In this document: piece by piece, positions 16,837 to 26,062 of the stretch
Layout of the letters: each line of letters opens with the position of its first letter
How positions within the stretch are numbered: the stretch's first letter is position 1
NCBI GenBank assembly: GCA_963776935.1
Contig: CAVZOP010000010.1
Span: 62,001 to 126,000 of the forward strand
Length of the DNA stretch: 64,000 nucleotides
Direction of reading: 5' to 3'
From: JALOLG01 sp963776935
GTDB lineage: Bacteria > Actinomycetota > Acidimicrobiia > Acidimicrobiales > Ilumatobacteraceae
Translations under genes and position numbers: made by a program
Notes under the pieces: model-generated
What the model saw: the letters and a program-made list of their open reading frames with translations, nothing else
What the model was told of the DNA's origin: nothing
Database searches by the model: none

Positions 16837-17538
16837 ATGACGACGTTCGTGTTGATTCCCGGTGCCGGCGGCAATGCCTGGTACTGGCACCTGTTGGTCG
16901 CTGAGCTGAACGACCGCGGTTACGACGCCGTGGCCGTCGACCTCCCCGCCGACGACGACAGCGCCGGGCTGGCGGAGTACGCCGACGTGGTCGTCGAGGC
17001 GATCGGCGATCGCACCGACCTTGTCGTGGTCGCCCAGTCGATGGCCGGTTTCACGGCTCCGCTCGTGTGCGACCGCGTCCGCGTCGACCTGCTCGTGCTG
17101 TTGGCGGCGATGATCCCGATGCCGGGTGAGTCGCCAGGCGAGTGGTGGGCGAACACGGGGCACGATCGAGCGATGGCCGAGCAGTCAGCGCGTGACGGCA
17201 CACCCGCCGGCCTCGAAACGGCCGCCGACCTCGAGGCCGTGTTCTTCCACGACGTTCCGCCCGACATCACCGCCCAGGCGATGGCGGGCGGGCGTGATCA
17301 ATCGGTCGCGCCGTTCGAGAAGCCATGGCCGCTCGACGGGTGGCCCGACGTGCCCACCAAGTTCCTGCTCTGTCGCGACGATCGGTTCTTCCCGGCCGAC
17401 TTCATGCGTCGGGTCGTCCACGAGCGTTTGGGCATCACGCCGGACGAGATCGATGGCGGTCACCTCGTCGCCCTCAGCCGGCCGAAGGAACTGGCCGATC
17501 GGCTCGAGAAGTACCTCGCCGAGGTGGGTGGACGGTGA
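16837..17538 (+). CDS. Alpha/beta hydrolase
   Basis: 233-aa soluble hydrolase. It opens with the oxyanion strand TTFVLIPGAGGNAWYWH. The nucleophile elbow is VVVAQSMAGFTAP (Ser in QSMAG), the acid is in LLCRDDRFFP and the His in DGGHLVALS, giving a complete triad in a compact enzyme without a lid insertion. The GAAAGGA-like box GAAAGGA upstream supports ATG 16837. Similar short actinobacterial proteins are annotated as esterases; substrate is unknown. The next gene overlaps its stop by GTGA, suggesting a two-gene hydrolase operon. Confidence 0.88.
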   Translation: MTTFVLIPGAGGNAWYWHLLVAELNDRGYDAVAVDLPADDDSAGLAEYADVVVEAIGDRTDLVVVAQSMAGFTAPLVCDRVRVDLLVLLAAMIPMPGESPGEWWANTGHDRAMAEQSARDGTPAGLETAADLEAVFFHDVPPDITAQAMAGGRDQSVAPFEKPWPLDGWPDVPTKFLLCRDDRFFPADFMRRVVHERLGITPDEIDGGHLVALSRPKELADRLEKYLAEVGGR

Positions 17539-18777
17539 CCGAGTCGGGCTTCACGGTCGAGGGGTTGGCGCGTCTGCACGATCGCATGGCCCGCCACGTC
17601 GAGGCCGGCAAGTTGCCGGGGCTCATCACCCTCGTCGCCCGCCACGACCCTGGGCGCGTCGAAGACGTACAGGTCGACGTGATCGGGACGAAGGCGATCG
17701 GCGACGCCGAATCGATGCCGCGCGATGCCATCTTCCGGATCGCCTCGCTGACCAAACCGATTGCCGCCGCGGCGGCGATGGTCCTCGTCGACGACGGTGT
17801 GCTGGCGCTCGACGCCGCCGTCGATGCGTATCTCCCCGAGCTGGCCGATCGGCGCGTGCTGCGAAGTCTCGACGCACAACTCGACGACACCGTGCCGGCC
17901 ACGCGGGCGATCACGCTCGATGATCTGCTGACGTTCCGCCTCGGCTTCGGCTCCGTGATGGCCCCGCCCGACACGTACCCGATCCAGACCGCAGAACGTG
18001 AGCTGCGGATTGTGCACACTCGGCCCGCCGTGGCCCCCGCCAGTGCAGACGCCGGACGAGTGGATCCGGGACTTCGGCTCGCTCCCGCTGATGCATCAGC
18101 CCGGCGAGCAGTGGATGTACAACACCGGGTCACAGGTGCTCGGCGTGCTGCTGGAGCGCGCCGCCGGCACGCCACTCGAGGACTTCCTGCGCGAACGGAT
18201 CTTCGAACCGCTCGGCATGACCGACACCGGTTTCAGTGTGTCGCCGCACCAGCGCCCCCGGTTCACCACCGCCTACGCCCCCGACCCCGAGTCGGGTGTG
18301 CTCGATGTGCTCGACGGCGTCGAGAACAGCTACTGGAGCGCGCCGCCGACGTTCCCGAACGCGGCCGGCTGGCTGGTATCCACGATCGACGACTTCTGGG
18401 CGTTCGTGGCGATGCTGCTCGCCGGCGGCACGCACGCCGGAGAACGGATCCTCAGCCAGCGGTCGGTCGACCTGATGACCACCGACCACCTGACGGCCGA
18501 GCAACGGGCACCGGCGACGTTGTTCCTGGGCGATCACGACGGTTGGGGCTTCGGCATGGCCGTGCCGGCGGCCGACAGTCCCCACGCTTCCACCGTCGTT
18601 CCCGGTGTGATCCCGGGCGGGTTCGGCTGGACCGGCGGCTCCGGTACGGCCTGGCGTTCCGATCGCGTACGCGGTGTCAGCGGCATCCTGCTCACGCAAC
18701 GGGCGATGACCTCACCGGAACCACCCGCCGTGTTCGACGACTTCTGGAACGGCACCTACGAAGCGATCAACGGCTGA
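17535..18777 (+). CDS. Serine hydrolase, beta-lactamase/class C esterase family; frameshifted near 18006
   Basis: Penicillin-binding-protein-like serine hydrolase of about 413 aa. The first part (GTG 17535 to about 18005) carries the SxxK motif in FRIASLTKPIAAA. The rest is in the +1 frame, with MYNTGSQVLGVLLERA (Tyr-x-Asn motif) and the third-motif region TGGSGTAWRSD. Removing one G of GG at 18007-18008 joins the halves as ERELRLCTLGPPWPPP, which is the expected family sequence. No signal peptide, so it is probably a cytoplasmic esterase or transesterase rather than a cell-wall enzyme. Read literally, the first frame runs to 18920 with a meaningless tail. It is coupled by GTGA to the upstream hydrolase. 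Confidence 0.8.
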
Positions 18778-18802
18778 CTGGTCCAGCGCGCGACGTCGCA
18801 AT

Positions 18803-19168
18803 TCAGCCGATCGCGTCCGACCACAACGGGACGACATCGGCGGAGGCCGGATCCGTCGGTGCCGGACGCGTGCGGCGCAGGCGGCGAGTGACCTTCGTCC
18901 GCCACGTCGAACACGTCTGAGTCGGCGGCTCCACGACTGCCGACTCAGGGTGAGTGACGGCGTAACCGACAGCGGTGACGAGGAGCTCGGCCAACTCGGG
19001 CGTGTCGGCGATCCGCACTGGCGTCGCGGCCACGCACGAGTTGCCCGACCAGTGCGAGAACACGATGATGCGATCGCTCTCGTGCCACGTCGCGCGGAGG
19101 AACTCGTCGGCGCCGAGCGCCTGCGGGACGAACACCCGATGGCGGCTCCCCTGCCACGACTCGGTCAT
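18803..19168 (-). CDS. Hypothetical protein, 121 aa
   Basis: Unrecognised. The first about 75 residues look like a folded alpha/beta domain (ESDRIIVFSHWSGNSCVAAT, then a helix ending LLVTAVGYA). The rest is a basic, proline-rich tail (TRRLRRTRPAPTDP). No signal peptide or membrane segment. It is convergent with the serine hydrolase and lies just downstream of the ABC transporter genes on the other side of a 52-nt gap. Codon use looks native. It may be a small regulatory protein, but no function can be assigned. Confidence 0.55.
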   Translation of the reverse strand: MTESWQGSRHRVFVPQALGADEFLRATWHESDRIIVFSHWSGNSCVAATPVRIADTPELAELLVTAVGYAVTHPESAVVEPPTQTCSTWRTKVTRRLRRTRPAPTDPASADVVPLWSDAIG

Positions 19169-19220
19169 CCGCCAAGCGTCGCCGTCACGAGCGCGGTGTC
19201 AACAGCCGGTCCTGTTGCGA

Positions 19221-20039
19221 TCAGCCGCGACGGATGCGGCCGCGGAGGGCGGCGAAACACATCGACATGCTGACTGCGCCCACGAGCGCGATCGCCACGA
19301 CGGCCTTGGCGAGCTCATCCCACTCCCAGCCGTCGACGATCAGTGAACGCATCCCCTCGAGCAGGTAGGTGACCGGGTTGAACGTCGCCACGGTTTCGAG
19401 CCAGCCGGACAGCTGGTCGCGCGGCACGTACGACGTGGTCAGGAACAGGAACGGGAAGAACAGCAAGAAGCTCGAGTTCACGGCTCCCGGGTTACCGGTC
19501 TTCAATGCGATCGCGTACCCGAACCCAGAGAACGCCAGGCTCCACATCGCGCCGAGGAGGATGAAGGCGAGGATCCCGAGCGGCCCGGTCTCGAAGCGGA
19601 CCCCGACGATGAACCCGACGATCAGGATCGGGATGATCAACGCACACGCCACGGCCACGTCGGCCACGAGATGGCCGAGCAGGATCGACAGGCGACGTAC
19701 CGGCGTCAGCAAGAGGCGGTCGAAGTAACCGTTCTGCACGTCGAGGACGAGGGCCGGGGCACGGGAAACTCCGGTGACGCCGAGCAGGATCGCCGTCGGC
19801 AGCTGGAAGGCGGTGAAGTCGAACCCTGCGATCTGGCCCTCGGTGAGGGCCGACAGGGTGCCGATGTTGACGAGGAAGAAGAACAGCGCGATGAAGATCG
19901 GCGGGATCACCGTCTCGACGTCGCGGGGAACGGCCCGCAACGCCCGACCGGCAATCGTCGACGTGTCGGCGAAGAACCCGGCGGCGCGAGGCTCCACCGC
20001 CGTCGCCTGGCCGCGGAGTGTCGTGGTTGCGATGGTCAT
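19221..20039 (-). CDS. ABC-2 type transporter permease
   Basis: 272-aa membrane permease of drug/antibiotic-type ABC exporters (DrrB/NodJ-like). Six hydrophobic segments are visible, beginning with VIPPIFIALFFFLVNIGTL. The ABC-2 landmark LFFPFLFLTTSYVPRDQLSGW lies before the last helix, followed by FNPVTYLLEGMRSL, the typical NPxT motif. ATG 20039 overlaps the ATPase stop as ATGA and has an AGGGGG box. It forms a half-transporter partner for the ATPase just upstream. Substrate is unknown; DaunorubicinR-type systems export lipophilic compounds. Confidence 0.9.
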   Translation of the reverse strand: MTIATTTLRGQATAVEPRAAGFFADTSTIAGRALRAVPRDVETVIPPIFIALFFFLVNIGTLSALTEGQIAGFDFTAFQLPTAILLGVTGVSRAPALVLDVQNGYFDRLLLTPVRRLSILLGHLVADVAVACALIIPILIVGFIVGVRFETGPLGILAFILLGAMWSLAFSGFGYAIALKTGNPGAVNSSFLLFFPFLFLTTSYVPRDQLSGWLETVATFNPVTYLLEGMRSLIVDGWEWDELAKAVVAIALVGAVSMSMCFAALRGRIRRG

Positions 20040-20999
20040 GATCCGACCCCCTTGGAATCGTCGTTTTCGAATCGGTTGCCGGTGAGCTCGAGGAAGACGT
20101 CGTCGAGCGTTGGTGTGCGAAGCGTGAGATCGCGTACTGACACGTCGCAGGCGTTGAGGGCGACGGCGACCGGGCTCACGGCGGTCGAACCGTCGGCCAC
20201 CGCCACGATGAGCTCGGTCCCCCGGGCCTCCACCGAGAGCACGCCCGGCACCTGCTCGATCGAGGCGCTGACGGTCGACGCATCGCGGTCGAGCCGAGCG
20301 ACGATCACGTCGGTCCCGATCGACCGTTTGAGATCGGTCGGGGTGCCCTCGGCGACGAGGCGACCGACGTCGATGATGCCGACCCGGTCGGCGAGCACGT
20401 CGGCCTCCTCGAGGTACTGCGTCGTGAGGAAGATCGTCATCCCCAGCTCGACGTTGAGCCGGCGAACCTCCTCCCACACCGCGGCGCGGCTCGACCGGGT
20501 CGAGGCCGGTCGTGGGCTCGTCGAGGAACAGGATCTGGGGGTTGTGGACGAGCGCCGCGGCGAGGTCGAGGCGGCGCCGCATGCCACCCGAATAGGTGCT
20601 GATCCGGCGATCGAGGGCGTCACCGATGTCGATCAGCTCGGCCAGCTCGGCGACGCGACGGTTGGCGTCGCTCCGCGTCAAGCCGTACAGCAACCCTTGC
20701 AGCCGCAACAACTCGGAGCCGGTCTGGCGCGGGTCGAGGGCCGCCTCCTGGAGCGCGACGCCGATGCGCAGCCGCACGGCTCCCGGGTCGGCGGCGACGT
20801 CGTACCCGGCGACCGTCGCCGAGCCGCTGGTCGGGGCGATCAACGTGCACAGCATCCGTACCGTGGTCGACTTGCCGGCACCGTTGGGCCCGAGGAACCC
20901 GTAGATCTCGCCGGAGGCGACGTCGAGGTCGACTCCGTCGACCGCCGTCACCTCACCGTATTGACGTACGAGCGCTCTCGATCGGATCGCGGAACTCAT
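20036..20999 (-). CDS. ABC transporter ATP-binding protein (DrrA-like); frameshifted near 20498
   Basis: ATPase of the daunorubicin-resistance type. Walker A is GPNGAGKST, the Q-loop region is GVALQEAALDPRQTG, the signature is YSGGMRRRLDLA and Walker B is ILFLDEPTTGLDP. Directly after LDP the frame changes: deleting one base of the GGG at 20497-20499 restores LDPSSRAAVWEEVRRLN, the H-loop (TTQYLEEAD) and a C-terminal domain ending at 20036. Start ATG 20999 has a GGGGGA box; an upstream in-frame ATG at 21071 (GGAGA box) would add 24 residues of unlikely sequence. Couples to the permease by ATGA. The frame change is likely a sequence error, since the permease is intact. Confidence 0.82.
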
Positions 21000-21247
21000 G
21001 TCAGATCCCCCTGCGGGCTCGGTCCGGTTCCGGTGCGCTGCGGCCCGTACTGCGAAGTCGGTCGTGGTCATCGTGTCTCCTCTGGGGGTCGAATCATCAT
21101 GAGAGCTGGGGGGAGGTCGGTGGGAACGCTCGCTCGGACGCTCCGCAACGGTTCAGACGTCGCCGCGCTGTGTAACTCATCGCTCCGACGCTCGCCTTTC
21201 CGATGGGCCGGGCGCGTCGGGGTGGGTGCGCCGGTAGAACAGACGCC

Positions 21248-21763
21248 GTGGGGCGTCGGCTGTGGCGATGGATCCCGGTGGGTTTCGTCGCCGCCTGCGC
21301 CAATGCAACTGCGGACCCGACGCCGAGCGTGTCGTCCGGCTCCATCACCTCGGCGAACGCTGTCGTCGAGCTCGTCGTGGACGGTGACACGATCGATGTC
21401 ACGATCGACGGTGGCACCGAGCGGGTGCGGATGATCGGCATCGACACCCCCGAAACGAAGAAACCAGACGCCCCCGTCGAATGCTTCGGTCCCGAGGCCA
21501 CGGCGTTCACCGAGTCGCTGCTCACCCCGGGCACGGCCGTGCGCCTCGAGCGCGACGTCGTCGGCCGTGACGACTATGGCCGCCTCCTCGCCTACGTCTA
21601 CCGGGCGAGCGACAGCATCTTCGTGAACTACGAGATCATCAGGCACGGCTATGCCACCCCGCTCACGATCGCGCCCAACAGCGCCTTCGCTGATCGTTTC
21701 GTCGAGGCCGCCCGCGCCGCCGAACGCGACGACGTCGGTCTCTGGTCGAGCTGTCGGCGTTGA
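21248..21763 (+). CDS. Thermonuclease-family lipoprotein (SNase-like)
   Basis: 171-aa exported nuclease-like protein. GTG 21248 begins a short signal peptide with lipobox FVAAC, so it should be lipid-anchored outside the membrane. The SNase fold motifs are DGDTIDV, RVRMIGIDTPETKKP (catalytic Arg/Asp region), DVVGRDDYGRLLAYVY (Glu/Arg equivalents are partly changed: Asp-Asp-Tyr-Gly-Arg) and a terminal ERDDVGLWSSC. A TAGAAC box 7 nt upstream hints at a leaderless transcript. A longer start at 21203 would hide the signal peptide. Likely cleaves DNA/RNA at the surface; activity is not certain. Confidence 0.82.
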   Translation: MGRRLWRWIPVGFVAACANATADPTPSVSSGSITSANAVVELVVDGDTIDVTIDGGTERVRMIGIDTPETKKPDAPVECFGPEATAFTESLLTPGTAVRLERDVVGRDDYGRLLAYVYRASDSIFVNYEIIRHGYATPLTIAPNSAFADRFVEAARAAERDDVGLWSSCRR

Positions 21764-21798
21764 CCTGGCTGACGCGGCGGGCGGTGTCGTCGCGCGGC

Positions 21799-22392
21799 TC
21801 ATCCGTCGGCCGGCTCCCACGGCTGCATCCACGGCGAGGCCGGCCATCCCTCGACGGCAGCCATCAGTGGGTACATCGTGGCGCCGTCGATCGACTCCCG
21901 CACGATGTCGGCGTGGCCGGCATGTCGGGCGGTCTCTTGGATCAGGTGGAACAGGACCCACCGCACCGACCACGCCTCGACGTCGTCGGGATACCACGGC
22001 ACCCCTTGTGGCACCGGCACGGCCTGGCCCAGGTCGTCGATGCTCGCAACCGCCGCTTCCGTCTTGGCTGCCACCGCGGCGTACGCCTCGAGCACACCGG
22101 CGACCGTTTCGTCCGGACCCAACACGAAGTTGTCCGCGTATTCGTCCTGTGAGGCCTCGAAGTCGCCGCCGCCTGCCCGGGACTGGCCCAGCATCGTGTC
22201 GATCCAGCCGCTCTCGACGAAGGCGACATGCTTGATCAGTCCGCCGATGCTCAGGGCGCTGGCCGACGGCGTGGCGCGCGCCTGCTCGTCGGACAAGCCG
22301 TAGGCGACGATCCGGAACGCGTCTCGCTGCTGGGCCAAGTAGGCAAGGAGGCCCTCGCGCTCGTTGGCGATCGGGGCGACGAGTCCTGGCAT
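21799..22392 (-). CDS. DinB family protein (DUF664)
   Basis: 197-aa four-helix-bundle protein of the DinB/YfiT superfamily, DUF664 branch, found widely in Actinobacteria as putative thiol- (mycothiol-) dependent transferases. The metal triad is suggested by His in GGLIKHVAFVE and the two His in FHLIQETARHAGHADI. The motif SIGGLIKH and the terminal EGWPASPWMQPW are usual. ATG 22392 has a GGAGACC box. Upstream are three tandem 9-mers (22405-22431) and a shared divergent operator-like palindrome. Substrate unknown. Confidence 0.85.
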   Translation of the reverse strand: MPGLVAPIANEREGLLAYLAQQRDAFRIVAYGLSDEQARATPSASALSIGGLIKHVAFVESGWIDTMLGQSRAGGGDFEASQDEYADNFVLGPDETVAGVLEAYAAVAAKTEAAVASIDDLGQAVPVPQGVPWYPDDVEAWSVRWVLFHLIQETARHAGHADIVRESIDGATMYPLMAAVEGWPASPWMQPWEPADG

Positions 22393-22404
22393 GGTGGTCT
22401 CCTT

Positions 22405-22431
22405 TGTCGGATCTGTCTGATCTGTCGGACG
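22405..22431. repeat. Three tandem 9-mers (TGTCKGAYS) before the dinB start
   Basis: TGTCGGATC, TGTCTGATC and TGTCGGACG run head to tail, starting 12 nt upstream of the DinB start codon, i.e. in its 5' leader or promoter. Could be a recognition site or simple slippage. Confidence 0.5.
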
Positions 22432-22468
22432 GCAGCTGACTCACCGTCCCAAGGTCCATCATCCCGGA

Positions 22469-22495
22469 CAAACCGGTCACGGAACGTCCGGTTTG
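22469..22495. promoter_or_regulatory. Operator-like inverted repeat CAAACCGG-N11-CCGGTTTG
   Basis: Perfect 8-bp arms (22469-22476 and 22488-22495) in the 145-nt gap between divergent dinB and the PLP enzyme, about 30 bp before the latter's TAGGTT box, just upstream of its expected -35. The spacing suits a dimeric repressor. Confidence 0.5.
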
Positions 22496-22524
22496 CGACA
22501 TTGGGCCAGATACCCGGCCGGCAG

Positions 22525-22530
22525 TAGGTT
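22525..22530 (+). promoter_or_regulatory. Candidate leaderless -10 box (TAGGTT) of the PLP enzyme gene
   Basis: Ends 7 nt before the ATG at 22538, which supports that start over an in-frame ATG at 22493. Confidence 0.5.
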
Positions 22531-22537
22531 CGGCGCC

Positions 22538-23749
22538 ATGTCTGATGTCACGGTGTCTGATGTCACGGTGTCCGGCGTGGGCGTGTCCGGTTCTGCGGTT
22601 GACGTCCGCGACCGGTTTCCCGGGTTGGCGAACGGCTGGGCGCGGTTCGACGGACCAGCCGGCACCCAGGTCGTCGACACCGCGATCGACGCCGCGGCCG
22701 ACTGGCAGCGCAGCGGCAACAACGCCAACAGCCACGGCGCGTTTGCGGCTGCCGAGGCGTGCGACGCCCTCGTCGAACGCACCCAGGACACGATGGGCGA
22801 GTTGCTCGGCGCCGATCCGGCCGGTTTCGTGTTCGGCCCGTCGACCACCAACAACGTGTTCGCGATCACGCGTGCGATCGGCCGCGAGCTGGGTCCGGGA
22901 GACGAGATCGTGTGCACGCGTCTCGACCACGATTCGAACGTCTCGCCCTGGCTGCTGATCGCGGCCGACACCGGAGCGACGGTGCGGATGGCCGAGTTCG
23001 ACACCGGCACCGGGCGGCTCGACACGGCCGCGGTCACCGCATGGCTCGGCGAGCGCACCCGCTGGGTGGCCGTCACCGGGGCCTCGAACGCGATCGGCAC
23101 GATGCCCGACATCACCGCCATCACCGCAGCCGCCCACGACGTCGGCGCCAAGGTCGTCGTGGACGGTGTTCACCTGACGCCGCACGCGCCGGTCGACCTC
23201 AGGGCCGTCGGATGCGACATCTATTCGACGTCGTCGTACAAGTGGTACGGCCCGCACGCCGGAATCACCTGGGTCGAGCCCGAGCTCCTCGACCAGCTGC
23301 AGGTGTACAAGGTACGACCCTCGCCGGCCACCGGACCCGGCCGCCTGCAGCTCGGCACACCCGCATACGAATCGCTGGCCGCCATCGACGCGGCCGCGCG
23401 CTTCCTGATCGGCGAGGGCATGACCACCCTCGCCGGCCACGAGCGGGCAATGTTCACGCTGCTGCTCGACGGACTGCTCGCGATGCCGAACGTCCGCGTG
23501 CTCGGCCCGCACGACACGACCGACCGGGCGCCCACGCTCGCGTTCCTCGTCGACGGCCACACCCCCAACGAGGTCGCCCGCGCCCTCGCCTCCCGCGAGG
23601 TCGCCGTATGGGACGGCAACTACTACGCCGTCGAGGTGATGGACAGCTACGGCCTCGACATCGACAGCGGCGCGGTCCGCGCCGGAGTTTCCGTCTACAC
23701 CAACGAGTCCGATGTCGAGCGCCTGCTCGACGCGGTGTCGGCCCTCTGA
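22538..23749 (+). CDS. Cysteine desulfurase-like PLP enzyme (aminotransferase class V)
   Basis: 403-aa fold-type I PLP enzyme of the SufS/IscS-like class V group. The PLP Lys is in TSSYKWYGPHAG. Upstream are GPSTTNNVFAI (phosphate-binding turn), LDHDSNVSPW and VVVDGVHLTPHAPVD (Asp of the pyridine nitrogen). The mobile Cys loop of true desulfurases is not evident: the equivalent C-terminal stretch reads RAGVSVYTNESDVERLL. A different beta-elimination or transfer reaction is therefore possible. Its first residues (SDVTVSDVTVSGVGVSG) come from a 15-bp direct duplication at 22541-22570. It is divergent from dinB. Confidence 0.82.
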   Translation: MSDVTVSDVTVSGVGVSGSAVDVRDRFPGLANGWARFDGPAGTQVVDTAIDAAADWQRSGNNANSHGAFAAAEACDALVERTQDTMGELLGADPAGFVFGPSTTNNVFAITRAIGRELGPGDEIVCTRLDHDSNVSPWLLIAADTGATVRMAEFDTGTGRLDTAAVTAWLGERTRWVAVTGASNAIGTMPDITAITAAAHDVGAKVVVDGVHLTPHAPVDLRAVGCDIYSTSSYKWYGPHAGITWVEPELLDQLQVYKVRPSPATGPGRLQLGTPAYESLAAIDAAARFLIGEGMTTLAGHERAMFTLLLDGLLAMPNVRVLGPHDTTDRAPTLAFLVDGHTPNEVARALASREVAVWDGNYYAVEVMDSYGLDIDSGAVRAGVSVYTNESDVERLLDAVSAL

Positions 23750-23759
23750 GCCCAGTCTC

Positions 23760-25076
23760 CTGATCTCGGTCACGCGGCTCATGGCGGTGGCCCCGTCGAG
23801 CACGGCGGCCGATCGCTGTTTCTCCGGGCGCCGGACATCGGCCGCGGCGCGCCGGGTGCGGTTGGTGGTGGTGCCGTGGAAGTGTCGGGTGCCGTCGGGT
23901 CGGTGAACGGTGAGGTTGCGGTGTTTGTCGAGTGTGAGTCGCCAGTGTCCCTCGTGCACCAGGTGGTGGTGTTTGGAACATAGCGGCAACAGATTTTGCA
24001 GGTCGGTCGATCCGTGTTGGAGCCAGGCGATGACGTGGTGGATGTCGCAGCGGTCGAACGTGATGTCGCAGTGGGGGTAGCCGCAGGTGCGGTACATCGC
24101 CCGCAACGCCCGCCGTTGCGCCCGGTTGGCGACGCGCGACGTCGCGTCCGCAGTCCAACACCTCACCGGCGGTGTTGAGCATGATGGGTACGATCGCCGC
24201 CTCACACGCCAGACGGCGCACCGTGGCGGGCGGGAGTGGGATGCCGTCGGCGGTCTCACACAGCGAATGCTCGTGCAACCCGTTGAGCAGCGTGTGGTAG
24301 TCGACGTGGACGCAGATCTCCGGCACCCGCCGCTCCCCGGACCGTTCCCCCGACACCGCCGCAACGACCGCGTCAGCCAAGAGTTGGTCGATCGGTGTGC
24401 CCGCGTTCCCGTCACCTTGTTTGATCGTCGCCAGTTGGGTGTCGATCGCCGCCCACAGTTTGGCGTCACGCTCCGGATCGAGCGCCAGGTGGGTGTGGTG
24501 CATGCCGGAGGGTTTGTCGACCCAGCGCCGCACCGACACCGATGCTTTCTGTGTGGTCGAGCTCTGTTTCGCCGTCGTCGCCGGCCAATCGTTTGCCCAG
24601 CAGCCGGCAGCGACGCTCGAACACCGCCACCGGCTCCACCCGCGGCAAACCCCAACAAATCATCCGCCAACCCCGCCAAACGCTCCCGACCCGCATCATC
24701 CAGCCCTCGAGCGGCGTTGGCGACCGCGTCGACATGGCCAGCCGACACGACCCCATCCGCCAGCGCGGCTTCGAACCCCGGCATCGCCTCGCACACCTCA
24801 GAACGATCCGACACCGCCCGCGGTCTCACGGCTCGAACGACGCCCATGACCCGACAACACCTCCGCCGCCGACTCCGAACGACCCTCGGCAGCGAGCTCT
24901 CGGCTGCGGCGGGCGATCGCCACATCGACCGCGTCGACCCAGCCCCGCACCCGCTGCGCCAAGCGCACCACACCCGTCAGACCGGCCCGATCACAACCCG
25001 CCAAGTCGACCGCCAACAGCGAAGCGATTGCCTCGCCGACACCACGATCCTCCATCACCAAACCCCTTTCGACCAC
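23760..25076 (-). pseudogene. DUF222 / HNH endonuclease (13E12-repeat type), broken by four frame changes
   Basis: Remnant or error-ridden copy of an actinobacterial DUF222-HNH nuclease. The N-terminus starts at 25076, then moves frame at CCC 24817-24819, CCC 24639-24641, CC 24539-24540 and around 24145-24149. After each one-base correction the family sequence resumes: CEAMPGFEAALADG, VEPVAVFERRCRLLGKR, RRWVDKPSGMHHTHLAL, then the nuclease CGYPHCDITFDRCDIHH and LPLCSKHHHLVHEG. The last frame has no stop near the expected end and reads on antisense through neighbouring genes, so the 3' end is uncertain. These genes are multicopy and often decayed. Function if intact: DNA nicking or cleavage of unknown purpose. 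Confidence 0.75.
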
Positions 25077-25187
25077 AAGCGATCAACCAGGGGGAAGCCG
25101 GATGCGAACCACCCTAAACAGGGGGTGTCGCAAGACCGTGAGCAGGGCTGATGCGACGGCCGCCCGCGACAACGGGCCGATCCCACT

Positions 25188-25193
25188 TAGGTT
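25188..25193 (+). promoter_or_regulatory. Candidate leaderless -10 box (TAGGTT) of the DUF4184 gene
   Basis: Ends 7 nt before ATG 25201. Confidence 0.5.
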
Positions 25194-25200
25194 GTCGCGG

Positions 25201-26062
25201 ATGCCGTTCACGTTCTTCGCCCACCAGGCGCCGGTGCTCCCGGTGGCCCGGCGGTGGCCCAACGCCACTGACGGCGTGGCGTTGGTGATCGGTTCGATGG
25301 CTCCGGACCTCGCCTACCTGCTCAACGGTTCCCGTTTCGCGATCTGGGCGCACGCCTTTCCGTGGCTGGTGACGTTCTGCGTCCCCGTGACGATCTGCCT
25401 GTCGTGGATCGTCGTCCGGGTGCTCGCGCCGGTCGTGCCGGCGCACCTGCCACAACTCGGCAACTTCCGTCTGCAGGACTATCGCGGGCTGGCGACACAC
25501 CGGTTCGGGATCGTGAGCACACCGGTGTGCGCGTTCGTCGGCGCGCTGTCCCACGTCGCATTTGACAGCCTGACGCCACGGATGGGGCTGGGCCGCCCGA
25601 AACGTCGACTGGTACGACGACGTCATCATCGAGGGCGCCTGGTTCGGTCGGCCGCTGACGGTCTACCGGACGCTCCAGTACCTCGGACACGTCGGCGGCA
25701 CCGCGCTCTGCATCTGGATGCTCTGGTACTACGGCAAACAGGGTTGGATGACCGCCCGCGCCGAGCGCGTACCCGTCCGTCGCACGGCGTCGAGCGAAGC
25801 GGTGCTGGCGTCGGCGGTGGCGGTCGGACTGATCGCAACGCTGGTCTGGACAGGTCTGGATTCGGAGGGGTTCGCCACGGACCTGCTGCGGATCACCGCC
25901 GGCGCCTTCGTCGGCATGACCGTCGGTGCGCTCGCCATTCGCGCGTTGCCGGCCGCCAGCGACACCTCGAGCACCACGAGCAACGGTCGAAGCCGACCGA
26001 TGGCTACGGCGTCCATCCTTCAGGAGCCAGCTCGAACCCCTCGAACACGAAGCCCGGAGTGA
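25201..26062 (+). CDS. DUF4184 family membrane protein; frameshifted near 25576
   Basis: About 286-aa integral membrane protein of the DUF4184 family (often labelled metal-dependent hydrolase, unproven). The start PFTFFAHQAPVLPVARRWPN and IGSMAPDLAYLL are the family hallmark, with conserved His and Asp. Several hydrophobic helices follow. The first frame holds to ALSHVAFDSLT; dropping one C of CC at 25576-25577 restores DSLTHGWGWAARNVDWYDD and the second half, ending at 26062. The last 59 nt overlap the convergent cupin gene. Short leader after a TAGGTT box. Function unknown. Confidence 0.78.

Noticed and set aside
19221..21071. A single ATPase-permease fusion
   Set aside because: The apparent fusion exists only because the frame change after Walker B lands the N-terminal frame on the permease frame. 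Restoring the shift gives two genes overlapping by ATGA.
21068..24973. 1301-codon minus-strand frame
   Set aside because: It joins the HNH relic to antisense of the PLP, DinB and nuclease genes; translation outside the HNH part is Arg/Gly-rich noise.
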